Source: Diploptera punctata (taxonomy: Eukaryota; Arthropoda; Insecta; Blattodea; Blaberidae). From it: DNA of 64,000 bases. The notes under the pieces were generated by a model. The model was not told the origin of the DNA and did not search any database. It saw only the letters and a program-made list of their open reading frames with translations. The stretch spans positions 2,090,001 to 2,154,000 of the forward strand of contig JASPKZ010007797.1 in the NCBI GenBank assembly GCA_030220185.1. Direction: 5' to 3'. The stretch's first letter is position 1; each line of letters begins with the position of its first letter. The translations under genes and the position numbers were made by a program. This document shows positions 44,330 to 55,293 of the stretch, piece after piece.

Positions 44330-44915
44330 CTGTTAGTTTATGCTGATGATGTAGTACTATTGGGCGATAGCGTGGAGATACTGAAGCATAACACGCACAC
44401 ACTATTAGTAACACTAAGAAATTGGGACTGGAAGTAAATATCAATAAAACTAAATATATGGCTACACATAGAAATACATTATGTAGTGGAAATGGACAGC
44501 TAGTGACAGATGATGTAAATTTTGAAGAAGTGGCTGAATTCAAATACCTAGGAATTCCTACAAATAGGAACGAGATGCACAAAGAAAATAAACATAGGCT
44601 CAATTCTGGAAATGCATGCTATTACGCATTACAGTGACTCTTGACTTCCCAACTCCTTTCAAAAAACGTTAAACTGAAAATATATATAAAACTGTTATTC
44701 TACCAGTTATAGGCCTATTAGGCTATATGAATGCGAAACATAGATTCTTACTTTAAGGGAGGAAAAGAGATTACGAATATTTGGGAATAAAGTTCTTAGG
44801 ATTTTTTGTGCCCAAAAAGAGACGAACAGACAGGTGAATGGAGAAGACTTCATAGCAGTGAACTGCATGGTATTTATAGGAAGTCAGATATAATGACAGT
44901 TAAGTTTCGGAACTA
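44330..44915 (+). mobile_element. LINE family A, RT end and C-terminal part
   Basis: Starts with the LLVYADDVVLL box region, then LGLEVNINKTKYMATHRNTL, VAEFKYLGIPTNRNEMHKEN. Ends at KSDIMTVKFR-like sequence without the 3' terminus. Confidence 0.85.
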
Positions 44916-45189
44916 ACTTTCTTTCCTTTTACTCGGCATTATAAATTGGCAACAAAGCAGAAAATATATGTTATTCAATCAAAATTGTTGCAACAAATGT
45001 CAAGTTGAAACAACAAAACACCGATCATGGCGAGTTGGCATTTATAACGGACATGGCGGCTCGTGAAATACGACGACGGTGGCTTTTAACAACGAACTTT
45101 AAGGTTAGTGACAATAAGGTTTGTTTTACTATGATATTAATTTGTCCATTTGGTTTGAATCACTCTTTGTAAAAGCCACCTTGGCACGC
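44916..45189. other. Non-coding spacer
   Basis: Nothing recognised. Confidence 0.35.
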
Positions 45190-45355
45190 GCCTGCAGTAA
45201 AAAAAAGTTGCCGATGCGTTAATAAAGGATACTAATCTTTCTAATATAGCGACTGGATCCGCGAATAAAGAATTTTTTAGCTGCGAATATAGGATCTGCG
45301 TCGCAATTTTCAACCCGCGATAATGAAAACGCGAATAAGGAGATTTTACTGTATA
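45190..45355 (-). mobile_element. Possible Tigger/pogo-like terminus
   Basis: On the minus strand begins TACAGTAAAATCTCCTTATT and carries repeated TTATTCGCG-type units (CGCGAATAA seen twice, CGCGATAAT once, GCGAATATA once). This is the style of Tigger/pogo ends. The other end was not found. Confidence 0.35.
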
Positions 45356-45357
45356 TA

Positions 45358-46591
45358 CAGGGTGTTGCAAAAAACACCGACAACGGGGATGAGGTAGTAT
45401 ATTGAGACATATTGATCATTTTTAATAAGGTACCAAGGTATGCGTTTTCACAATATGACTAGTTAATTATGTCTTAAGATCAGTGTTGGTTCGAAGGATT
45501 TGAAGACTCATTACTTGACAACACCTCACAAGTACGGAACCTGTGATACGTTGTTTCGCAACGGAATGTGGCTGCAATATGACAGAACTCCAGCTCACTT
45601 CAATGCCAATGTGAGGAGACATTTGGATACCACGTATCCAGGTCGATGGATTGCCAGAGGGGGACCGGTCCCATGGTCTCCGAGATCATCTGATCTTAAC
45701 CCTCTCCACTACTTTTTTCTGGGGCGACATGAAACGTTCTGTTTATCAGACTCCAGTAGAGACACTTATGGATCGTATAGCCCGAAACCACGCTACTACA
45801 GAAATAATTCAAATGGGGCCAGGCGTATTTGAACGTGTGCGCCAATCACTACACCGCCGATGAACACCGTGCAATGATATTTTGAAAACTTGATGTGACT
45901 GTACCAGATGCCATTTAAGCCTAAGTTTGACTCTCCCACCTCAACACAGGTGGAAATTAAGATGCCAAAATTCACCGAGTTTACTGTTGAGTCGACAGTT
46001 TTCTGTATGACAAAGCTATTGGTGACAGTTCTGATGTCATTAAAACTCAAGTTAGACCCTACCATCCCAAGGCGGTGAGATGGGGTGACTAAGATTAGTG
46101 TTAGAAGCATGGCTTATCAAGTAGGTGACAGTCTTAATCACTTTTAAACCAAACTGACCTCATAGGGGAAGTGGTGAAAAGTAAAATTTAAGAAAGGACT
46201 GTCATCAGTTAAAAAATTAATAATTTACATGTTTATATCCTGTTTCAAATCACTCCTGATGGTTCTTAACCCGTTTGATCACCGGCACCTCCAAGGGCAA
46301 AATATAAATGACAAAAGTGGCCGAAATTAGTTCACTATCAAACCCCTGTTTTTTGGAGTTGCTAAACTGATTGGTAAGAGTTCACATGTAACATTAATCC
46401 GACTTTGACCCTTATGACATTTTGGGGACCAAGTATTGAGTCTTGAAATCCAACTAACGGAACTCTTGAGAAGTTAGTTACTCATAGAGTGAAAACGCAT
46501 AATTTCCGGACATTGGTACCTTATAAAAATTATCAACATATCTCAATATACCACCTCACTTCCGTTGTCGATATTTTTTTGCAACACCCTG
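45358..46591 (+). mobile_element. Mariner-like element 3
   Basis: TIRs of about 90 bp: CAGGGTGTTGCAAAAAACAC on the left, CAGGGTGTTGCAAAAAAATA (reversed) on the right, both with CGACAACGG and GGTACCAA further in. TA at 45356-45357 and 46592-46593. Length is 1234 bp; the 3' non-coding part is about 700 bp. Confidence 0.9.
45560..45863 (+). pseudogene. Mariner-like transposase, C-terminal fragment
   Basis: Reads RNGMWLQYDRTPAHFNANVR (second Asp), RRHLDTTYPGRWIARGGPVP, SPRSSDLNPLHYFFLG, then shifts frame to GDMKRSVYQTPVETLMDRIA and ends VRQSLHRR. The residue where the third catalytic Asp is expected (41 positions on) is His (PLHYF). The N-terminal half is missing. Confidence 0.82.
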
Positions 46592-47623
46592 TATATATAT
46601 TTATTTATTTATTTATTTATTTATTTGTTGAATTTCAATTAAGTAAAAAGTCTTTCGCATAGGAACTTTGGAACAAACTAAGGGTGTCCGATTTTGTAGG
46701 GTTACGGGATATGATTTTTTTTTGTTCTTAATTTAATCGTATAAATTCAGTTACATTGTGAGTAATCAAACATGAAGTTCAATAGAGCGTTTTTAAATTA
46801 GGGGTTTCAGGTACATCCCTACGCCTAGTGGTAGGATTATGCTGAATTTTTATAATACATTTTTGTTTTATTTCAGTAGTATAGGCCTACGCCGAGTTTT
46901 GTTGGGAAAAATCGAACATTTTCTGTCGCTAGAGCAATTTTTTTAATGTCAACCTTCACTTCTATTGGTCCGATTGTGCTGGTTGAACAACTCTACACTA
47001 TTTCAAAAGATCACCCGGTACTGAGTTTGTTACTGAATGCGAAGCAAGATTCTTGAATCAACATATTTGTGGTGTAGCTTCCTGTTGAAGTCGCAGCAGT
47101 ACAGATCTTCTTTGTGTCTCCGCCTCACAGAATGTAATGTTATTGAATATTTGTGTGGCTTTACTGACTTAATGACATTTGTGTATAAACGCCAGAGGGT
47201 AGAAATATCTGCTATTGAATTCCATGCATCCAATAAACTTGATTTTCAAAGTTTCTAAATTACATTCTTCTGCCAGCTAAGATGTCGGACAAGGAATTCC
47301 AGCTAATTCATATCTCCCTTACAAATTCCTTTCTCAGCTTATATTCATGCGCGACTATGCTCATTTTTGGTTAATTAGTTCGCAACCCAAGAGATTTTTA
47401 ATGAAGTGCAGAAATTAAGCCAGAACTAAGACCAGGGTTTTGTGATTTCAATTATTTCAGAGACAATTAATATTTTTGTTACATTCTGTCTATGTGTCAC
47501 TTCAAGTATTAGCTAGTTCCGAAGCAATGAAGCTATTGATGTTGTTCTCATGAAAGTATTTTTTTTTTGATTTTACAAATCTTCACCAATCCTATCTATT
47601 AGACACCGACAAATGGCCATGAC

Positions 47624-47624
<1 letters not shown>
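46592..47624. other. Gene-free stretch
   Basis: Begins with (TTTA)n at 46599-46626. No gene or known repeat recognised. Confidence 0.4.

Positions 47625-47660
<36 letters not shown>
47625..47660. repeat. (TA)n microsatellite
   Basis: Uninterrupted TA run. Confidence 0.9.
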
Positions 47661-47664
<4 letters not shown>

Positions 47665-47719
47665 TGTTTTTAATTATATAAAACCTAAACCTTGGATGGG
47701 TGTACGGCTTCTGAAACGG

Positions 47720-47905
47720 ACCACAGTAGATACTCAATGTGTTTAATTATATAAGATCTAAACCAGTGACTCGAACTAATCATTTCTTGATAATGGAATG
47801 TGGGATCATACCGAAACGTCGGAATTAGCGGCCAGAGGCCGACCTATAATCCTTGACGCAGAAAACCCAAGGAAACTTTCTTAATCATACTTGTATCCGC
47901 GAAAA
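47720..47905 (-). repeat. Interspersed repeat P, copy 2
   Basis: Inverted relative to 1650-1828. Adjacent to a Helitron-like 5' end, while copy 1 is adjacent to a TA run. Confidence 0.7.
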
Positions 47906-47924
47906 TCTACAATATAACATATAT

Positions 47925-49141
47925 ATAAAAATTACGTGTCACGTTGTTTGTCCGCGATGGTATCCTAAACTACTGAACCGATTTTAATAAAATTTTGCAC
48001 ACTGTTTGCTGTTTGATCCAATTCGAGACCTAAGGTTGTTTATAACTTAATTTATAGTCGCATTATTTTATTGCATATTATTTATTTATTATTTAACAAA
48101 GAGTTCCATACGATTCTAACAGATGACGGTGTAAGGTAATTGGTTTATTATTTAACCAGGTGGCTGTGCTTTTTGTTGCAACCGCGAATTTCAATTGAAT
48201 TACAAATATTGATTATTTCATAATTTAAGTGTGTTCAGTGTTTATTTTATTTTCAATATATTGATAATAATATTAATTTTCGGTGTAAGTATTATTTTTA
48301 AGTAATCTGGCTGAAAGACAGCAACTTAATTTAAATTTAACTGGACCGAGAAGGGACATTGAACAATAGGGCGAATCAGTTCTAGAGACCATGAATGATA
48401 AGATATCAAGTGAATTTCCACAAATTGGTATAGGCCTATGTGACATAAATCTTACATTTAAGAAGAATGTCAATTTAAAAACATATGTGAACGGAATAAC
48501 AGAACTGTAAGTAAGTCTGTTAGTTATAATAATATGCCTAATATTACAGAAACAGTCTCCATGCCTCAATTAAATGAAAAACAAGATGGCTATAATATAC
48601 CACAAGATGATATTACTATACAGAGACTTCTTGATGATGATGAGAATCCAAACTGCCAACAAGTTCGTAGAAAAAACGAAATTATAATGAAATCAGCAAG
48701 CCTCCTCAAAATATTCCATCAATAAATGTATATAATCCTTATGATACACTTAGGGATGATACTGAGAATGCAGACAACATAAATTCATCTCAATCAACAA
48801 AACCACTTCCACATAAATCACCACCCATATTTATACCGGGTGTAGTTAACGTACCAGAACTAAAAAATTGTGTAAAACAAAAACTTTCTTATTTAGATTT
48901 CTCACTTAGTTTACTACAACATAATTTAACGTATACGTTAGCCACAGCAACGCGTGGCCGGGACATATATAACAAAGTCGGATTAGTTACACTATTTATA
49001 ACTCAAGTACGGCTGGACCGATTTTTATGATATTTGAATTGTTGGATTTATTTCCGCTCCGAATAGCAGATAACTATTAAAACATCGGAAAAATTAACGT
49101 AAACATATTTAAAGGCGATACGACGTTCGCCGGGCCAGCTA
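47925..49141 (+). mobile_element. Helitron-like element H1 with gag-like coding relic
   Basis: The left part (ATTACGTGTCACGTTGTTTG, CTACTGAACCGATTTTAATA) has the style of Helitron 5' regions. It contains broken frames: MPNITETVSMPQLNEKQDGY, DDITIQRLLDDDENPNCQQ, and further on PPIFIPGVVNVPELKNCVKQ, which resembles the block before the zinc knuckles in jockey-type LINE gag proteins. Two ends are possible: a hairpin-bearing GCCACAGCAACGCGTGGC at 48940-48960 and GCCGGGCCAGCTAGT at 49127-49141. It may therefore be two elements in tandem. A second copy of the left part is at 63268-64000. Confidence 0.55.
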
Positions 49142-49144
49142 GTA

Positions 49145-49577
49145 TATATATATATCTTTATACATACGTACATATTTATTCTTTGTTTGTCACTCTACTC
49201 CTCCTAAACGACTGGACCGATTTAGATTTTTTTTGTTTGTGTCTGATTGGGTTCCTCGATGGTTTAAATTCACAATTGGATGCTCTAAAACCATTAGGTG
49301 TAGGAGTTCACCTGAGGATAAAAATTTAAAAATCGGTCTAGCGGTCACAATTTTCGATGTTTCACAACGAAACTCAGTATTTTGTATTAAAATAAACCGA
49401 GGTAGGTATTATCCAAAAATGAGCGAAATCCGACAATTAGAAGTGGAGTTTTTCCTGAAATCCGAAATTAAAAACTGACTAGCAATCGCCATGTTTAGTT
49501 CGCCTCAGCATATACTATACAATTTAATTAACCTTTAATATTTGATTTATTTATGCGTAGCAATCGACGCCGTGTAT
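49145..49577 (+). mobile_element. Helitron-like non-autonomous element H2, copy 2
   Basis: Contains CGACTGGACCGATTTAGAT and TTAGGTGTAGGAGTTCACCT and ends ATGCGTAGCAATCGACGCCG then GTATTAGT. Same family as 3906-4300 and 50955-51270. Confidence 0.6.
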
Positions 49578-49579
49578 TA

Positions 49580-49628
<49 letters not shown>
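49580..49628. repeat. (TA)n microsatellite
   Basis: TA run at the end of H2 copy 2. Confidence 0.9.
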
Positions 49629-49631
<3 letters not shown>

Positions 49632-49649
49632 GCACACATATATCGGAAT

Positions 49650-49830
49650 TTATCCACAGTACAGTGATTTTCCGTCACCCTTAAAAAATACGTCTTCTCC
49701 AGTTGTAAAGATCCTGAACATCCTCATCTTTAAGTTCCAGTTCACTCATACTTCTTCAACCTTATTTAAGTCTTCCCTACCTTCTTTTCCCATATATTTT
49801 CCACTCCAAGATCAGATGTCTTATTAACGG
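49650..49830 (-). mobile_element. LINE C-terminal fragment
   Basis: Antisense, related to 36560-36830 (shared CACAGTACAGTNNTTNTCC start). Very degraded. Confidence 0.5.
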
Positions 49831-49854
49831 TCTTGCGGCCCCAATTTTTGTTTC

Positions 49855-50050
49855 ATGGAAATCAAACTTGGTATATAACAATTAATTTATAAAAAGTAAA
49901 GTCGATTTCGTTAATCAGGAAAATTGGATCATTGGGTGTAGGAGTTCATCTTAAACAAACAAAAATGAAAATTCGTTATAGCGGTCGTAAATTTTAGTTG
50001 CTATACAATGCAATATTGCTTTTAATTCTTGTATAAAATGGGAGATTTTT
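49855..50050 (+). repeat. H2-like internal fragment
   Basis: Shares ATTGGGTGTAGGAGTTCATC and the following ATAGCGGTCG block with H2, without ends. Confidence 0.45.
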
Positions 50051-50109
50051 TATATTTTATATCTGTGCACATGATATCCACCTATTGCAGCTACCTAAAT
50101 TCCTCACGA

Positions 50110-50265
50110 TGCTGGGTGGGCACCGGTTCCATACTAGCCGAAAATCCATGAGAATATTTCTTCCCTCATGAGGACTCAAACCAGCGCAAGTCCCGTATCT
50201 CTGCTCCAAGGCATCATGCCTTAACCCATTAGCTTCAGGTTTAAACGCTCAATGCATTTCCCCAG
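50110..50265 (-). repeat. Possible tRNA-derived SINE head
   Basis: Minus strand shows GGTTAAGGCATGATGCCTTG and a B-box-like GCTGGTTTGAGTCCTC. Only one copy seen, so family status is uncertain. Confidence 0.35.
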
Positions 50266-50954
50266 AAACCGAATTTAAATCACCGTAAATTATATTGTAT
50301 GTTTTCAGACATTCAAAACGAACAAAAGATAACGGTACACGAGATCACAATAAGAGTGAAGACAAGAAACATTCCTCTACTATTCATAAATGTTAACAAA
50401 ATATTATCCTGCCAAGGGATGTACAAAATATTGCGAAATATATAACAGGCAGAGCTAAAACGAGTATACCTCGTCTTCTGAGTTGAAGGCCATTTAACAG
50501 CCGGCGACTGCACCTCGTCTTCTGAGGGGAATGGGTTAAACCACTCGGCTACGACGCGGGACAAAATGAAAATTATGGAACTGAAAAAGAAAGTCATGAA
50601 GAGAGATGAATGAAGGAGGAAGCTAAAGCCCACCCTGTTCTTCAGAGCTGGGAAAGAAGAAGAAGAAGACCCTTGTATTATTATGTTGTTTCTTACAAGC
50701 AGGAAAGAAACTTGAATAAGGGAACTTGCTAACTGCTTCGTCATACTTAGATATCTGCATTGAAAATCGATGGAGACTTTTATGAACAGAAACTTATGGT
50801 CCATTATCGTACATAATGTGAATCAGATGTTAAAATGTACTCAGAGAAGTGCCATTTCCATTTTGGAAGTTCCATATTCCTCGAATATACGAGGGTGTAA
50901 TTGGTGTAGAAATATTGAAGGAGGGACTTTCTATCACGAGATTTACATATATAC
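50266..50954. other. Gene-free stretch
   Basis: A CCTCGTCTTCTGAG unit is repeated at 50469 and 50512. No gene recognised. Confidence 0.4.
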
Positions 50955-51270
50955 TAGCTAATACATGGCGTTCTTGCTACGCCTAAATAAATGAAATATT
51001 AAAGGGTAATTAAATTATATGGTATACGCTGAGACGAACCAAACATGGCGGTTGCTAGTCAGTTATTAATTTCGGATTTCAAGTAAACCTCAACTTATAA
51101 TTGTCGGATCTCGCTTATTTTTTGATAATACCTATCTTAGTTTATTTTAATATGATATATTGAGTTTAGTTGTGAAATATTGAAAACTGGGACCAACAAA
51201 ACGATTAGATATCGAAATGGCGATAGAAAAATTAAATATATAACTGGTGGGATCTTAATTGAACGGTAAT
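50955..51270 (-). mobile_element. Helitron-like element H2, copy 3
   Basis: Minus strand ends GGCGTAGCAAGAACGCC (5-bp stem) then CATGTATTAGCTAGT. The body shares the H2 blocks but is shorter. Confidence 0.6.
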
Positions 51271-51349
51271 AGTAAAGTAGCCGGGATCTGAGAATATAAG
51301 CTATGCACTTCCTCTTGTTGGTATGTAACAATGTGGGATGGGTCTATTA

Positions 51350-51951
51350 TAGGGTGTCCATTCGTCCCGTTTTTCCTGCGACAGTCCTGTTTTTTTGGAA
51401 AATGTCCCGCTGTCCCGAAAGTTTTCTTGGGGATGCTCAAATTTATGAATGACGACTTTCATTTTGTTCTTTACTAATGTAATTATAAATATGAACGTTA
51501 GAAAGCGTCAGTTGTATGACCACGATGCACTGTTTGGTGTAGGCTATAAACTTTGCGTTTTACTCTCATATATTGGTGATAGGTACATTTTTCAAATTGT
51601 CAATCCATGGTCAGTGCAGCCAATGTCGAAAATTTCCTGCTGATTCTGGCACTTTGGCGGTGAGAAATATAATTATAACTTGGATGAAAGACATTTAGTT
51701 AGTGGATTTTTATACCCCTTGCAGTGATAAATACATATTTTAAACATAATAAACAATGACTTTAAGTGGTTTTTGATTTATGAATGGTTGATTCTTATAA
51801 ATCTGTATTGACAACAGTGTCGTGGTAAAAAGAAAATTATATTTTTATTTGTTAATGTCCCACTTTTTAAAAAAAATGTCCCAGGGTTTTCCTTTAATTT
51901 TTTGTAGGGCTACATGTCCCCTTTTACATTGCAAGTATTATGGACATCCTA
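51350..51951. mobile_element. hAT-like non-autonomous element
   Basis: Ends TAGGGTGTCCATTCGTCCCG and TAGGATGTCCATAATACTTG (reversed). Flanked by 8-bp near-duplications, GTCTATTA (51342-51349) and ATCTATTA (51952-51959). Length is 602 bp, with GTCCCG/GTCCCA motifs near both ends and no coding frame of note. Confidence 0.78.
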
Positions 51952-52239
51952 ATCTATTACAAACGATAGCAGGGGGTTGGTATAATATGTTTCAAGTCGA
52001 ATCAATGGTTATATTGCGATTATAATGAGTGATTCGAAACTAGCAGGATGGTTCATTGGCAGATCATTGGCCTGCTCGACCGCCTGATCTTACTCCATTG
52101 GACTTTTTTTTTCTCTGGAGAGTTAATAAATAATATTATCCATTGAGATATTCCGACAACTCAATATGCAGGACTCTGTGAGTAATATTTTTAAATATTA
52201 GTCACAGGCCAAGTGCATTATAGGTTGAAATGACGATAG
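51952..52239. other. Spacer
   Basis: Around 52030-52130 a plus-strand SLAGWFIGRSLACSTA-like and PLDFFFLWR stretch hints at another degraded transposase C-terminal piece. Too weak to call. Confidence 0.3.
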
Positions 52240-53830
52240 AAGAATTACATATAGGCTATATAAAACAACAGGTTCAGATGGAATCCCAGAAGAACTGTTA
52301 AAATAAGGGGAGAATAATTGATGAACAAGATACATCGGTGACTTAAGACAATTTGGAAAAAAGAGGCTCTTCCAAATGAGTGAAAAGAATCGATTATCGT
52401 AACAATCTATAAGAAAGGAGATACAACTGATTACAAACAACTAGAATAATATCTCATTACTTTCAACTTCATACAAAATTCTAACAAATACATATATTAG
52501 TATCCATAATTACTCTTTATATTGACGACATAATATGTGATCATCAATGTGGATTTAGAATAAATAAGTCTACAATAGATCACATTTTTATTATAAGAGA
52601 TATTTTACAAAAGAGATGTACATAAAATATATGTAGGCTTCAAAAAGGCATATTATTCAATTAAGAAGGAGTTGTATAGTATCCTGCTGGAGTTCGGAAT
52701 TCCAAAAAACTTCAGGCTTATTCGAATGTGTCTGAATGGCACAAAGAGTGTAGGCAAACAGTTTCAGATACTCACTCACTCACTCACTGGCACTATCGAA
52801 CCCGTAGGTTCATGGCCGCACGGACATACGCTCTCCATACATCCCTATCCTGAGCTAATGCTTTCCAATCATTCCCTGTATAATCTACTTCCCTCAAATC
52901 ATAGTTAATGTTATTTTCCCACCTCATTCTTGGTCTACCAACTGGGCGTCTTCCCTCTGGCTTTCCTACAAGAAGCTTCCATGCAAGTCTTTCATTCCCC
53001 ATACGTGCAACATGTCCTGCCCATCGCAGTCTACGAGACTTAACTGTTCTTATTATATCTGGCTTCCTATAGAGACCATGTAGTTCATTGTTATGTAGTC
53101 TTCTCCATTCACCTGTCTCTTCATCTCTCTTTGGTCCAAAAATTTTCCTAAGTACTTTATTCTCAAATACTCGTAATCTCCTTTCCTCCCTTAAAGTAAG
53201 AGTCCATGTTTCGCATCCATATAATATAACTGGTAGAATAATAGTTTTATATATTTTCAGTTTAACGTTTTTTGAAAGGAGTTGGGACATCAAGAGTCTC
53301 TGCAATGCATAATAGCACGCATTTCCAGAATTGAGCCTATGTTTAATTTCTTCGTGCATCTCATTCCTATTTGTGATTATTGTTCCTAGGTATTTGAATT
53401 CAGCCACTTCCTCAAAATTTCCCTCATTTGTCATTAGCTGTCCAGTTACATTATATAGTAATGAATTTCTACGTGTGACCATATATTTAGTTTTATTGAA
53501 ACAGTTTCAGATACTTTTGAAATTCACAATACATTAAAGGAGGTGATTCAGTGTTTTCGTACTAGAGGATATTTAGAGGACGAAGAAGGCTTACAACACA
53601 GTGGTATTAATAATCTGTTAGTTTATGCTGATGGTGTAGGCTATTTTTAGGCGATAGCGATGAGATATTAAGGGCACACTCTATAGAGTAACGCTAAGAA
53701 ATTGGAACTGGAAGTAAACACAATAAAACTAAATATATAGTCACCCATAGAAATTAATTATATAACGAAAATGGAGAGTTAACGACAAACGAGGGAAATT
53801 TTTAAGAAGTGGCTGAATTCAAATACCTTA
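52240..53830 (+). mobile_element. LINE family A, RT region, hit twice by family A
   Basis: Plus-strand RT relics before the first insertion (CDHQCGFRINKSTIDHIFII, then SILLEFGIPKNFRLIRMCLN) and after it (EVIQCFRTRGYLEDEE, NNLLVYADGVGY with Asp to Gly change in the YADD box, then VAEFKYL-type sequence at 53800). Removing 52773-53498 and one 17-bp duplicate restores continuity. Confidence 0.87.
52773..53498 (-). mobile_element. LINE family A, 5'-truncated copy with 17-bp duplication
   Basis: Carries one uninterrupted frame of 229 codons: VTRRNSLLYNVTGQLMTNEG, FEEVAEFKYLGTIITNRNEM, ILPVILYGCETWTLTLREER, RKIFGPKRDEETGEWRRLHN, RLRWAGHVARMGNERLAWKL, VGRPRMRWENNINYDLREVD and AQDRDVWRAYVRAAMNLRVR to the stop. 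The 3' end has hairpin GAACCTACGGGTTC and a (GTGA)n tail. Flanked by AAACAGTTTCAGATACT at 52756-52772 and 53499-53515. The intact frame makes it the youngest family A copy here. The domain lies C-terminal to the RT and its function is unknown to me. Confidence 0.95.
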
Positions 53831-53831
53831 C

Positions 53832-53930
53832 TTACTTACACACTGGCACTATCGAACCCGTAGGTTCATGGCCGCATGGACATAAGCTCTCCATACATCT
53901 CTATCCTGAGCTAATGTTTTCCATTCATTC
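53832..53930 (-). mobile_element. LINE family A, minimal 3' fragment
   Basis: About 100 bp of 3' end with a (GTAA)n-type tail, inserted in the plus-strand copy between AAATACCT and CCTACCTAGG; possible 5-bp duplication TACCT. Confidence 0.8.
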
Positions 53931-54384
53931 CTACCTAGGAACATAATTACAAACCATTCAAGTAATACCTTAGTTTTTTACTAGATGTTTCATTGGGTCG
54001 ATATTGTAATCACTTACCACTCATGACATTTATAGGGGAAAAAAAGCGTAGGGCCTATATAAATTAGTTTGGTCTAAAAATTCCTAATAAAGGAGAGACT
54101 GTGCCTAGACTCAAAGACTACGCCGTAAACATAATAAGTAAGCAATAATAATACTAATAACAATACTAATAATAATAATAACAATAATAATAACAATAAT
54201 TATAATAATAATAATAATAATAATAATGTATTTAAACTATCAGAGTTAAGGCTATGAGGCCTTCTCTTGCATAAAAACCAGCGAAACATTTTAAATTCAG
54301 AAAATATTTACACAAGGTCATAATGTATATAATTAGTTTATAAATATTTATACAAATTAAACTAAAATTATAATGAATCAAGTC
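53931..54384. other. Non-coding spacer with AAT/AAC repeats
   Basis: The LINE target continues a few bases. An interrupted (AAT)n tract at about 54145-54230 follows. Confidence 0.5.
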
Positions 54385-54547
54385 AATATTATCAGGGAAT
54401 AAAAAAAATCAGGAAACCTTCAATTAATGTACTGAAAGACCAATTAGAAAGAAAAAGTTTTAAATTTCTTTTAAAAGAAGCTAATGTCCGGTAGTTCCTG
54501 ATTTCTTGTGCTAGGGAGTTCCAGAGTCTAGCAGCATATACAGTATA
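54385..54547 (-). mobile_element. CR1/L2/jockey-type LINE, C-terminal end
   Basis: Minus strand: YTVYAARLWNSLAQEIRNYR, then TLASFKRNLKLFLSN, the LWNSLP..IR....SF+..L+ ending of these LINE polyproteins. The frame continues upstream beyond the family A insertion, where TSTIQRRSFPQHIISDYSNS (to about 55020) may be part of it. Confidence 0.75.
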
Positions 54548-54957
54548 ACTAACTGGTACTATCGAACCCGTAAGTTCATGGCCGCGCGGACGTAAACGTT
54601 CCATACATCCCTATCCTGTGCCAATGTATACGCTACTTTTCTCAAATCATGGTTAATATTATTGTCTCACCTCATTCTTGGCCTACCTACAGGACGCTTT
54701 TCTTCTGGCTATCCTACAAGCAGCTTCCATCCCCCTCTTTCATTCCCCATTCGTGTTACATGTCCTGCCCATCGCAGTCTAAGAGACTTAACTGTTCTTA
54801 TATTGATTTCCTATAAAGATCATGTAGTTCATTTTTATGTTATCTTCTCCATTCGGTTGTCTGTCCATCTCTCTTTGGTCCAAAGATGTTCCTAAGAACT
54901 TTATTCTCAAATAGTCGTAATATTTTTTCCTTCCTTAAAGCAAGATCCATGTTTCGC
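54548..54957 (-). mobile_element. LINE family A inserted in the CR1-type LINE
   Basis: Antisense family A 3' region with tail ACTAACTGG. Flanked by ACAGTATA at 54540-54547 and 54958-54965. Two internal deletions relative to the 52773 copy. Confidence 0.85.
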
Positions 54958-54965
54958 ACAGTATA

Positions 54966-55230
54966 GGAATTAGAATAATCGGAGATTATGTGTTGTGGGA
55001 AACTGCGCCTCTGGATGGTACTTGTGCCCAGATAAAGGATGAGGATAAATGACTGGAGGTTGTACCAATGTCGAGTAGATGTAACTGTTAAACCCCAAGA
55101 ATGCTTTAGCTGCCAGTTTAACTGGCTGTTGTACCAGCAAATCCTATCCCTTGTGGGAAAGTGTGAGAGCGAGTACCTGGCACCTAAAAATTGGGTACTC
55201 TCGACTAAGACATTTATAAATAATTCCAAT
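54966..55230 (-). other. Continuation of LINE frame; possible ND1 remnant
   Basis: An open minus-strand frame runs through here. Its lower part reads on into the CR1-type C terminus. The part next to tRNA-Leu is where mitochondrial ND1 would be expected, but the match by eye is weak, so I leave it open. Confidence 0.3.
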
Positions 55231-55293
55231 ACTATCTGTAAATAATATACATGACCTGATTCTAACTCTGGGGCACTTGTCAGCCAAAATAGT
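55231..55293 (-). tRNA. Mitochondrial-type tRNA-Leu(UAG) in nuclear insert
   Basis: Folds cleanly: 7-bp acceptor ACTATTT/AGATAGT, anticodon loop GTTAGAA (anticodon TAG), 4-bp T-arm TGTA/TACA. ACTATTTTGGC is the usual start of insect mitochondrial tRNA-Leu(CUN). It directly follows a 16S rRNA 3' end, as in the mitochondrial genome. Part of a nuclear mitochondrial insert, not an active nuclear tRNA gene. Confidence 0.8.

Noticed and set aside
50313..50804. 163-codon minus-strand frame with membrane-like stretches
   Set aside because: Low-complexity hydrophobic translation of AT-rich DNA, no start context, no family resemblance.
54966..55230. Mitochondrial ND1 next to tRNA-Leu
   Set aside because: Position is right, but the translation matches ND1 only weakly and the frame reads on into a LINE C terminus; left undecided.
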